Below, piece by piece: positions 43,030 through 50,004 of a stretch of 64,000 bases of DNA (position 1 is its first letter; the number at the start of each line of letters is the position of its first letter). The position numbers and the translations under genes are program-made. The notes beneath the pieces were generated by a model, which searched no databases, had not been told where the DNA came from, and saw nothing but the letters and a program-made list of their open reading frames with translations. Origin of the DNA: a virus; the IMG/VR virus record IMGVR_UViG_3300008117_000004, positions 1 through 64,000 of that record; one strand, written 5' to 3'.

Positions 43030-43470
43030 ATGATAGTAAGTAATAGAAAGGCTCGATATTCGTTTGATGTAATTGAAGAATTTGATTGCGGTATTATTTT
43101 AACAGGTAGTGAAGTTAAATCTATCAGAAGAGGTGATGTTACCTTAGTTGATTCGTATGCTTACTTTAAGTCTGGTGAGTTATGGATTAAAAACTTAAAA
43201 GTTTCTCGTTACAAATGGTCTCATAAAATTGAAGTTCATGATGAAAATCGTGAAAAGAAATTATTATTACATAAGAAAGAGATCGCTAAAATAGATAGAC
43301 TTATACAAGATAAAGGAACTACTATTATACCATTAGGTATTTTCATTCAAAATAACAGATTGAAATTGAAAATTGGTGTTTGTAAAGGTAAGAAACTTTG
43401 GAATAAAAAGCAAGATATCAAACAAAGGGATATTGATAGAGATGCTAAAAGAGAAATGAATTTTAGATAA
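43030..43470 (+). CDS. smpB: SmpB, tmRNA-binding protein
   Basis: This 146 aa protein carries the SmpB signature throughout: NRKARYSFDVIEEFDCGIILTGSEVKSIRRGDVTLVDSYAYF. The most diagnostic part is LKIGVCKGKKLWNKKQDIKQRDIDRDAKREM, including the basic C-terminal tail that enters the mRNA channel. SmpB delivers tmRNA to stalled ribosomes. I chose ATG at 43030; a TTG five codons upstream is in frame but overlaps the -7 box. No tmRNA gene is evident in the window, so it may use host tmRNA or interfere with host rescue. The last base is shared with the next ATG. Confidence 0.93.
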   Translation: MIVSNRKARYSFDVIEEFDCGIILTGSEVKSIRRGDVTLVDSYAYFKSGELWIKNLKVSRYKWSHKIEVHDENREKKLLLHKKEIAKIDRLIQDKGTTIIPLGIFIQNNRLKLKIGVCKGKKLWNKKQDIKQRDIDRDAKREMNFR

Positions 43471-43820
43471 TGGGTAAAAACTTTGATGAATATCAAAAAA
43501 TACTTAAAGAATTAAATCAGTCTAATACTGAGGAAGATATCATTTCAAATATTGAAAAGATAGTTAAAGGATTTAGTGTTGATTTTTACAGAGAAGATTT
43601 AACAAAAAATCCTTTTTATAAATCTATCTTATTAGAGATAAAGGAAGATGTATTAGAAGATCTTTATAAGATTAGACAAACTATTTTAGATGAAATGGAA
43701 TCAATAAGTAGGTCTATATTAGAAGAGGTTGATGTAGATAAACTAATTCAATTAAAAGTTGAATGTCAGTTACTTTTAATTGAATTAGATTATAAAATAG
43801 AAGATATTAAATCTATATAA
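43470..43820 (+). CDS. Small helical unknown protein
   Basis: This 116 aa protein is nearly all helical and acidic, with coiled-coil-like heptads (YKIRQTILDEMESISRSILEEVDVDKLIQLKVECQLLLIEL). No family recognised. It overlaps smpB by one base and is presumably co-expressed with it. It converges with the 590 aa gene, overlapping 8 bases. Confidence 0.65.
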   Translation: MGKNFDEYQKILKELNQSNTEEDIISNIEKIVKGFSVDFYREDLTKNPFYKSILLEIKEDVLEDLYKIRQTILDEMESISRSILEEVDVDKLIQLKVECQLLLIELDYKIEDIKSI

Positions 43821-45585
43821 GATCAATCATTCTTTCCATGAATTTAATACCTTTCATTGATTTATTATAATCATCATCATCAAAATTACGCATCATATTC
43901 TCAACTTCATCGCTGTATCTAAATTCCTCCATAATTCTTATGGTTCTGTATGATAATCTATTAGTATCATGTATATTGTGAATATTTTGAAGATTACTAA
44001 TAATAATTGAAATATCATAAAGATTTACTATTTCTCTGGATCTAATTTTAGTTGTAAATTTTTTACCAATTCTCAATATATTTTCAAATACTTCTTTTAA
44101 CTTTTCGTTATCAGATTTCATTATTAACTCATATGAATTCTTAAACTTAGGAGTGGTTGATTGATAATCCTCTAATAATTTTCTATATTGTTCTTTAATT
44201 GATTGAAGTGAACTCTCAACATAATTTTTCAGTTGTTCTTCATTTTGCAGTTTTTCAATACTTTCAAGACCATCAAAAAAGTAATAAAATCCACTTATAA
44301 TACTCGCATTAAAACCTCTAAATAGTGTAATAATAACATAATCATCTTTCAATATTTTCAACAAGATTGATTTTAGATTAGACATTTCATCGATTTTAAG
44401 ATTTTGATCTATTTTCATTTTGTCAACTAAATAATCAAGTCTTTTATCAACATTAATCTTTTTAATTTCTTCATTACTCATTAAAGCAGTAGCTCCGGAT
44501 TTACTCTCAATTCTTTCTTTTCTAATACTTGTTAAGTCTCCTTCCATCTGTGGGAGAAACTCATCTATGTAAAATATTATAGCAAAATCTGAATCTTCTA
44601 AATCTTCTTTATAAATAGATTTGTTTTTTTCATCACTTCTATCATACTTTTGTATTTCAAAAGTTCTAAGACTATTAATATCTTTACGAACACTCAAGTT
44701 CCAAGTATTAGGATCTTCATTCTCAGCTTTTTTGGGAGAATCACCAACAACATGTAAATCTTCACTTGTATGTTTATAAAGATGTACTTTGTAATTATCA
44801 CTTTGTAAACCAACACCACTCTCAGATAAAATCCAAGATCCTATATAATTACGTTCTCTATCACTTACATTACTATATAAATGATCAATTACACTAGCAT
44901 ATTCTACACCGTTTTCATCATAATAATAATCAGCAGATCCACCACTAAGATTTTTACCATAAGCAACATATGATCTAAAACGACCATATTCATCATGAGA
45001 TGAGAAAATTTTAGCCCAATTTAAGTGATAAGAATAGTCTCTACTATAATTTATATCACCACTACAACTATAAAAGGCTATAATATCACCTGTTTTTAAA
45101 TGTAGATTTTTAACATAATCATTATCAACTATACTTAATTCTCCTTTTGTTAAATCGACACCTATTAACTGGGAAGCGGAGTCAACCGCTTTCTCCTTTA
45201 ATAGAGAAATTTCTTCTGGTTCAAATGGTTCAAATTTTCTACTCTCACTTTTACTTTTAACTCTTTCTCCACTTCTATTCGGAGTAACACTAAATCCTTT
45301 ATAACCATCAGTTGCGGAAAACCAAAATTTAATAGCCCAAGTATGATTAACCGAATCTTCTGGTGCTCTCATCTTAATAGCTTTATTGGCTAATATATTA
45401 ACATCAAAAAAGTTATCAGTTATAGAACTTAAAGGAATTGAATTATTTTCACATATTTTCTTTAAATCTTCAATAAAAGGTTTGCTATTTAATTTCATTT
45501 TAGATAACCACCCAGTTGTCTTTGTTAAAAATTGAGATTCAAATTTCTCATTTAAAAAACTTTGTCTATATTTAAGGTATTTCAT
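43813..45585 (-). CDS. Unknown 590 aa protein, possible internal virion protein
   Basis: The protein starts MKYLKYRQSFLNEKFESQF, loosely like the N-termini at 20763 and 61471. The first 290 residues are mixed (SVNHTWAIKFWFSATDGYKGF, HLKTGDIIAFYSCSG), and the rest mainly helical with long charged segments. No enzyme motif recognised. An exact late-type motif lies only four bases before the ATG, so it is expected to be a late gene with a very short or absent leader. An internal or head-associated protein is a hypothesis only. Confidence 0.65.
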   Translation of the reverse strand: MKYLKYRQSFLNEKFESQFLTKTTGWLSKMKLNSKPFIEDLKKICENNSIPLSSITDNFFDVNILANKAIKMRAPEDSVNHTWAIKFWFSATDGYKGFSVTPNRSGERVKSKSESRKFEPFEPEEISLLKEKAVDSASQLIGVDLTKGELSIVDNDYVKNLHLKTGDIIAFYSCSGDINYSRDYSYHLNWAKIFSSHDEYGRFRSYVAYGKNLSGGSADYYYDENGVEYASVIDHLYSNVSDRERNYIGSWILSESGVGLQSDNYKVHLYKHTSEDLHVVGDSPKKAENEDPNTWNLSVRKDINSLRTFEIQKYDRSDEKNKSIYKEDLEDSDFAIIFYIDEFLPQMEGDLTSIRKERIESKSGATALMSNEEIKKINVDKRLDYLVDKMKIDQNLKIDEMSNLKSILLKILKDDYVIITLFRGFNASIISGFYYFFDGLESIEKLQNEEQLKNYVESSLQSIKEQYRKLLEDYQSTTPKFKNSYELIMKSDNEKLKEVFENILRIGKKFTTKIRSREIVNLYDISIIISNLQNIHNIHDTNRLSYRTIRIMEEFRYSDEVENMMRNFDDDDYNKSMKGIKFMERMIDLI

Positions 45586-45589
45586 AAAA

Positions 45590-45600
45590 GTATATATTAA
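45590..45600 (-). promoter_or_regulatory. Candidate late promoter motif directly before the 590 aa gene
   Basis: The exact TTAATATATAC on the - strand is followed by TTTT and the ATG at 45585. If transcription starts some 6 bases downstream of this box, as with T4 late promoters, the mRNA would begin at or inside the start codon. Confidence 0.5.
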
Positions 45601-45660
45601 ACTTATACTCTCATTTTTTATATAATTTTTATTGTAGTAAGTAGCTAATAAATAAATTTT

Positions 45661-45742
45661 AGTCTTTAATAAAGTTAGTGAAATTCAAATTCTACCTTGA
45701 GATAATATATATGATAACAAAGACTATTTATTATATAATAAA
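45661..45742. other. Structured untranslated segment in the largest intergenic region
   Basis: The 231 bases 45586-45816 carry no gene that I can support. AGTCTTT (45661-45667) is complementary to AAAGACT (45719-45725), and a perfect 16-base palindrome TTTATTATATAATAAA follows at 45727-45742. These could be protein-binding sites or fold as a small RNA ended by the hairpin at 45749. No tRNA T-arm or tmRNA elements are recognisable. Confidence 0.35.
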
Positions 45743-45748
45743 TGATAA

Positions 45749-45774
45749 AAAACCACCAAAAAATTGGTGGTTTT
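45749..45774 (+). terminator. Hairpin terminator upstream of the YqeY-like gene
   Basis: A perfect 11-bp stem (AAAACCACCAA / TTGGTGGTTTT) with AAAA loop is followed by ATTTTTT. No + strand gene ends here, so it terminates either an untranslated RNA or read-through from earlier. It may also insulate the - strand. Confidence 0.7.
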
Positions 45775-45786
45775 ATTTTTTATCCT

Positions 45787-45794
45787 TAATTTTG
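45787..45794 (+). promoter_or_regulatory. Host-type -7 element before the YqeY-like gene
   Basis: TAATTTTG fits TAnnTTTG and ends 22 bases before the ATG at 45817. TTGG at 45764-45767 is a poor -33 match at the right 19-base spacing. Confidence 0.45.
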
Positions 45795-45816
45795 TCTAAA
45801 TTAAAAAATAAGTATT

Positions 45817-46215
45817 ATGACACTAAAACAAAAAATCAGTACTGATTACATGACTGCGTTTAAAGCAAAAGACGTAGTATCAAAAAACTTACTTTCTGTA
45901 ATCAAAGGTGAAATTCAAACTCTTGAAAAGAATACCGGTGTCGATTCTTTATCTGATGAAGAAGTGACAAAAATTCTTAACAAAACAGTTAAATCACTAA
46001 AAGAAACTATCGAAAAAGGTGGTGAAATTGCTAAAATGGAATTAGCTATTATCGAAGCTTATTTACCAAAACAGTTATCTAAAGAAGATATTGTTGCTAA
46101 GGTAACTGAGTTGAAATTAGCGGGTATCACTAATATCGGACAAATTATGAAAGAGTTCTCTACTCTACCAGTAGATAGAAAACTTGTCAGTGAAGTAATT
46201 AAAGAAGTTATCTAA
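45817..46215 (+). CDS. GatB/YqeY-domain protein
   Basis: This 132 aa protein matches YqeY: LKQKISTDYMTAFKAKDVVSKNLLSVIKGEIQ, GGEIAKMELAIIEAYLPKQLS, and ITNIGQIMKEFS. The fold is the tRNA-interacting helical domain found at the end of GatB, the amidotransferase that converts Glu-tRNA(Gln). Bacterial YqeY is usually about 148 aa, so the C-terminus is slightly shortened. Its exact role is not established. Together with SmpB and the S1 protein it suggests a translation-related set. It has its own promoter-like box and terminator. Confidence 0.85.
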   Translation: MTLKQKISTDYMTAFKAKDVVSKNLLSVIKGEIQTLEKNTGVDSLSDEEVTKILNKTVKSLKETIEKGGEIAKMELAIIEAYLPKQLSKEDIVAKVTELKLAGITNIGQIMKEFSTLPVDRKLVSEVIKEVI

Positions 46216-46218
46216 TAA

Positions 46219-46246
46219 AAAAACCTCAACTATTGTTGAGGTTTTT
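46219..46246. terminator. Bidirectional hairpin terminator
   Basis: A perfect 12-bp stem (AAAAACCTCAAC / GTTGAGGTTTTT) with a TATT loop lies just after the YqeY-like stop at 46215. It overlaps the last codons of the convergent membrane-protein gene, so one hairpin serves both. Confidence 0.85.
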
Positions 46247-46502
46247 CGTTTTTAATATCTGCTATATTTTTAAACTTTTCTCTGATTGTATCAGCATCAA
46301 CTCCTCTTGAAAGAAGTATAACTGCCCATCCAAAAAAGAAAAGAAAAGCAAATAAAAATACAATAAGTACAATACAAACTGGTATCCAAATTGGTGAAGT
46401 AACCCACCACCAAGACCAATCAATATTATTAGTCAATTTCAAAGTTAAGAATATTAAAAATAAAATTGACGTTACACCAATACCACCTTTACTTTTTTCC
46501 AT
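46230..46502 (-). CDS. Small inner-membrane protein with two TM helices
   Basis: This 90 aa protein starts MEKSKGGIGVTSILFLIFLTLKLTNNIDWSWWWVTSPIW. The start at 46502 is one base after the previous stop; a longer reading frame would overlap the glycosyltransferase. There are two hydrophobic segments (about residues 11-24 and 35-62) separated by the DWSWWWVTSPIWIP motif, and a charged cytoplasmic tail. I recognise this W-rich two-helix layout as common in phages, without known function. Confidence 0.75.
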   Translation of the reverse strand: MEKSKGGIGVTSILFLIFLTLKLTNNIDWSWWWVTSPIWIPVCIVLIVFLFAFLFFFGWAVILLSRGVDADTIREKFKNIADIKNEKPQQ

Positions 46503-46503
46503 A

Positions 46504-47250
46504 TTAACTAATTTCACCGTTAACTTGCCATACTGACCAGTCAACTAACATTTCTTTTTTATGTAGAAATCTCGCATCTAATACAGCTTCTACTTTATAA
46601 CCTAATTCTTTAGCTCTCCAAACAAAATCAATATCTTCTGATCTTTCTTCTGAACCATTTGCTTTAGAAAGAGTTCTAAAAATTGGAAGTGCCTCATCAT
46701 CACCCAATTCGGTTGGTTTACCATCAGCTGAAACATACTTCTTACTCAACATCATTCTTTGATCTTCAGCAACTTTTCTACTAATTAGTAGTGAACCAGT
46801 ACCAGCCGCATCAATTGGAATAATTTGACTTTGGCCTTTATAGTTTTTTGGATTAATTGCTTGAAATCCTTTTGGGTTATTTTCATCACCATCTTTTTGA
46901 TAAATGGCTGAACTAAGTGTAGGTCTTGAGCCTTCCATTAAAAGAAGATAGTAAAGTCCTGAAACAATATCAGCATCTGAATTAAAAATATTTAGAGCTG
47001 TTTCGGTTGGTACTAAATCATCATCAATAAACCACAATTTATCAGCAGTCTTATTATTTAAGAAGTTTGTAATTGCCACGTTTCTAGCGTAAGCAACTGG
47101 TCTTAAACCAGGGACATACATAACTTCATATGTTCTTGGATGGTTTGGATCATTATTTAACTTTCTTATGTTATCTAACCACCATAAGAAACTAACATTA
47201 ACCGAATCTCTAAATGTTAATAAGGCTATTAATATTACTTCTTTTTTCAT
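46504..47250 (-). CDS. GT-A-fold glycosyltransferase
   Basis: This 248 aa protein has ARNVAITNFLNNKTADKLWFIDDDLVP, with the metal-binding D-x-D type motif in DDD (76-78). DAAGTGSLLISRK and SEDIDFVWRAKELGYKVEAVLDARFLHKK are typical acceptor and base regions of family-2-like GT-A enzymes. The sugar donor cannot be predicted. It is the last of three overlapping glycosyltransferase genes, and its ATG overlaps the upstream stop (GTATGA). A virion or DNA glycosylation role is inferred from the neighbouring fibres. Confidence 0.8.
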   Translation of the reverse strand: MKKEVILIALLTFRDSVNVSFLWWLDNIRKLNNDPNHPRTYEVMYVPGLRPVAYARNVAITNFLNNKTADKLWFIDDDLVPTETALNIFNSDADIVSGLYYLLLMEGSRPTLSSAIYQKDGDENNPKGFQAINPKNYKGQSQIIPIDAAGTGSLLISRKVAEDQRMMLSKKYVSADGKPTELGDDEALPIFRTLSKANGSEERSEDIDFVWRAKELGYKVEAVLDARFLHKKEMLVDWSVWQVNGEIS

Positions 47251-48164
47251 ACGTTTTCTAATTCTTTTTTATGTTCAACTTCTAATAGTGTAGTGTCAAA
47301 GTTAAGTGCTTTTAATATTTGTTGTTTATCAAACATCACACCAGGTGGTGTAGCTAATTGAATAGGATCACCTGATATATCATAAGCTTCATATAAAGAA
47401 TTTTTTAAACTAGCAGCTTGAAATTTAGAAGAGATATTTGTGTGTATTTTATACCCAAATACTTTTGGTGAATTACAACTCCAAAGTACAACAGATGGTA
47501 GATTTAAAGAAGCTGCCGCATGTTGTAAATAAGAATCAATTAATAATCTCTTATCAGATTGAAGAAGTGCTAAAGCTAATTGTCTAATACTTAATGATAA
47601 ATATTCACAATTTTTAAGAGCAATTTGATCTTCTCTTCTTACTTGAATAACTCTATAATATTTAGATGCCTCATCAACAATATCTTGTGCTAAAACTGGT
47701 GGAATATCTCTCGCCCAAGAGTACTTATGTTGTTGATTAACAGCTCCACCAAAAGCATTGATTAAGAATATTGGTTTATCTTTATTGATAAGTGTTTGAA
47801 CAAACTCAGCTTCTAATTGTGTAAAGTAAAGTTCTGGTTGTTCTCCATCCCATTCAATACCATACATATCACACCAGATTTGAGAAAGATGTTTTTTTCG
47901 GTAAATATAATCACTTTCTCTATAAGGATCATGTGACATAACAATAGTGTCTTTATTTTCAATATACTCTTGGTAAAAATATTGAGTTTGACCAAATTGA
48001 TATGCTCTATGAACTCTTGGGTTTAATTCAAAAATATCTGGATAAGCAGTTAAAACGATTATCTTTCTATTTTTATACTTTTTTTGAATTGCTCTAATAA
48101 CAGCTGTAGCAATTACATTTTTTCCAATACCACCTTCAATATGAAGTACAACGTATTTATCCAT
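47247..48164 (-). CDS. GT-B-fold glycosyltransferase (GT9 / heptosyltransferase-like)
   Basis: This 305 aa protein starts DKYVVLHIEGGIGKNVIATAVIRAIQKKYKNRKIIVLTAYPDIFELNP, the N-terminal GT-B pattern of ADP-heptose:LPS heptosyltransferase-like proteins (GxGxx...T...K..yP...i..lt). The C-terminal half has LLQSDKRLLIDSYLQHAAASLNLPSVVLWSC, the donor-binding region in which S/D and H-A-A precede a conserved strand. The substrate is unknown. It shares bases with the genes on both sides, showing tight operon structure. Confidence 0.78.
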   Translation of the reverse strand: MDKYVVLHIEGGIGKNVIATAVIRAIQKKYKNRKIIVLTAYPDIFELNPRVHRAYQFGQTQYFYQEYIENKDTIVMSHDPYRESDYIYRKKHLSQIWCDMYGIEWDGEQPELYFTQLEAEFVQTLINKDKPIFLINAFGGAVNQQHKYSWARDIPPVLAQDIVDEASKYYRVIQVRREDQIALKNCEYLSLSIRQLALALLQSDKRLLIDSYLQHAAASLNLPSVVLWSCNSPKVFGYKIHTNISSKFQAASLKNSLYEAYDISGDPIQLATPPGVMFDKQQILKALNFDTTLLEVEHKKELENV

Positions 48165-49693
48165 TATAACAAATTATTTTTTATGAAAAGAACATTATCT
48201 TGTATATGAGCTCCTGTTTCTGGATGATTTATAGATTCAATAATAGAAACTTTAGTAAATCCTATATTATTCATGTATTCGATAACTTCTTCTGACAATG
48301 GAGAACCATCATTATATTGAGAATATGAAACTTCCATAATGATTCCCTTAGCTAAATTAACCAAATCTTTACCACCTTTTAAAATATCTAATTCAGAACC
48401 TTGTGTATCAATTTTAATTAAATCAAATGATTTATTTTCAAATAATGAGTCCAATGTTTTTGTTTGTTTTTTAACTGATAAAGAATTATTATAATACTGA
48501 GTATTTTCTTTATAGATTGAATTACCAGTTGCGTATGGATCATCAGTTCTCATCCAAAAGTCAACTTCTTTAACATCATCACTTAAAAGTACAATTGAAT
48601 AATCTTCACCAAACTCTTTTATTTTACTTTCACACATTGGATTACCTTCTACTAAATGATATTTAGCTTCAGGATAAATACTTTTACAATTTAAATAAAA
48701 TTGCCCAACGTTAGCACCAATATCAAGTATAGATTGTGGTGTAAAATAATTAGAAATTTGTTTCAGTGAATTATCATTTTGTTCTTTCCAACCAATTGAT
48801 TTGAAAAAGTTATTCCAATCTTTAATTCTTGTTTCCCAACTCCAGTTTTTAGAATAAACTTCTTGTTGAGTTTTTAGGTGTTCTACTAAATCACCAGATT
48901 TCATTTTTTCAATCTCTTCTGCTAAAACTTTAGCAAAAAATTGACCGTGTTGTTCTCTATCTTCAATATAAGAGTACATTCTAGCCCAACCTTCACAAGT
49001 TTCTGGAAGAGCACCAATTGATGATGTAACAACTCTTAAACCAGTTGCTAAAGCTTCAATAACAGCAACACAAGAAGTTTCTTCAAATGTTGACGGATAA
49101 GCTAGAATGTCAAATTCCGGTAATTCTTTTCTTAATTCATCATTCGGTATAGACCCTCTATAAACTACATTTGGCAATCTTTTACACCAATCATAAAGAA
49201 ATTCATACTGATTATCATTTTTAGAAAAATCAGTACCATAAATTTTACAAGAAGAAAAAACGTGTAATTCACAATCTTGTGGATTTAAGATCTCCCACGC
49301 TAAAAGCAAAACATCTAATCCTCTCCAAGGTGTTGATGTATAACAAATTTTTAATTTTTCTTTTTTTGTTATTTTTTTTGGAAAAACACCTAAGTGTGCA
49401 TTTTTTAAGACATGAGTTTTTTGACCAGGAACTTTGAAAATTTTTCTAAATTGTTCTGCTTGCCAATTACTCACAAAAATAAAATTATTAATTAAATTAA
49501 TATTTTGTTCATGTTGAAGAAATTGAACAGCTTCTTGGTCATAAGAAAGCTGATTCCAGTAAACCATATGTTTACTGGGATCAGCATTTGGAACATAATT
49601 AAATATGCTTATTTTATCTAATAATTCTTTGGGTACTCTTGATATCAACTCATTATACATCAATTCTGTACCACCTAATGGTTTCTCAAACAT
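48164..49693 (-). CDS. Fusion of GT4-type glycosyltransferase and FkbM methyltransferase
   Basis: This 509 aa protein has two enzymes. Residues 1 to about 300 are a GT-B glycosyltransferase of family 4 type (FEKPLGGTELMYNEL, KLKICYTSTPWRGLDVLLLAWEIL, ELPEFDILAYPSTFEETSCVAVIEALATGLRVVTS). From about 315 an FkbM SAM methyltransferase follows (SILDIGANVGQFYLNCKSIYPEAKYHLVEGNP, DLIKIDTQGSELDILKGGKDLV). It could add a sugar and O-methylate it. It heads the three-gene glycosylation operon downstream of fibre genes. Confidence 0.85.
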   Translation of the reverse strand: MFEKPLGGTELMYNELISRVPKELLDKISIFNYVPNADPSKHMVYWNQLSYDQEAVQFLQHEQNINLINNFIFVSNWQAEQFRKIFKVPGQKTHVLKNAHLGVFPKKITKKEKLKICYTSTPWRGLDVLLLAWEILNPQDCELHVFSSCKIYGTDFSKNDNQYEFLYDWCKRLPNVVYRGSIPNDELRKELPEFDILAYPSTFEETSCVAVIEALATGLRVVTSSIGALPETCEGWARMYSYIEDREQHGQFFAKVLAEEIEKMKSGDLVEHLKTQQEVYSKNWSWETRIKDWNNFFKSIGWKEQNDNSLKQISNYFTPQSILDIGANVGQFYLNCKSIYPEAKYHLVEGNPMCESKIKEFGEDYSIVLLSDDVKEVDFWMRTDDPYATGNSIYKENTQYYNNSLSVKKQTKTLDSLFENKSFDLIKIDTQGSELDILKGGKDLVNLAKGIIMEVSYSQYNDGSPLSEEVIEYMNNIGFTKVSIIESINHPETGAHIQDNVLFIKNNLL

Positions 49694-49726
49694 ATTACTT
49701 ATATGTTGAGTAGTTTAAAATGTTTA

Positions 49727-49978
49727 TTAAACTGAAGCTGTTAATCCCAAAGTAGTTAAAACTAAGTTATTGATATAAGTATCATCAGTTCCCCAAGATG
49801 CGTAATCATCACCAGAAACTTCAACAAACTCAATACTAATTAATTTTGAACTCGCATCCAATAATTTAACAGGAAATCTAACTGATTGACCTAATTGAAT
49901 ATTTCCTTCTAAAATTTCAACTTGTGAAATTGTTTGAGTAGTTACTACTTCTTTGTTTTGTACATTAATAATTGACAT
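49727..49978 (-). CDS. Small probable virion-associated protein
   Basis: This 83 aa protein starts MSIINVQNKEVVTTQTISQVEILEGNIQLGQSVRFPVKLLD and is beta-rich, with SGDDYASWGTDDTYINNLVLTTLGL at the end. Small proteins with the SGDDYxxWGxDDxYI ending occur next to fibres in Bacteroidota phages, as far as I recall, but no role is known. It lies 26 bases after the 1211 aa fibre, in the same direction, and may decorate or cap it. Confidence 0.65.
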   Translation of the reverse strand: MSIINVQNKEVVTTQTISQVEILEGNIQLGQSVRFPVKLLDASSKLISIEFVEVSGDDYASWGTDDTYINNLVLTTLGLTASV

Positions 49979-50004
49979 AATTTATTTTTATTTTTTTTTA
50001 TTTA

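Noticed and set aside
45661-45725. tRNA or tmRNA acceptor-like stem (AGTCTTT / AAAGACT)
   Set aside because: The enclosed 51 bases contain no T-arm, anticodon arm or resume-frame features on either strand.
46503-46544. Upstream start for the small membrane protein (MTGQYGK...)
   Set aside because: It would overlap the glycosyltransferase by about 40 bases; the ATG at 46502 directly after the previous stop starts the conserved-looking MEKSKGG.
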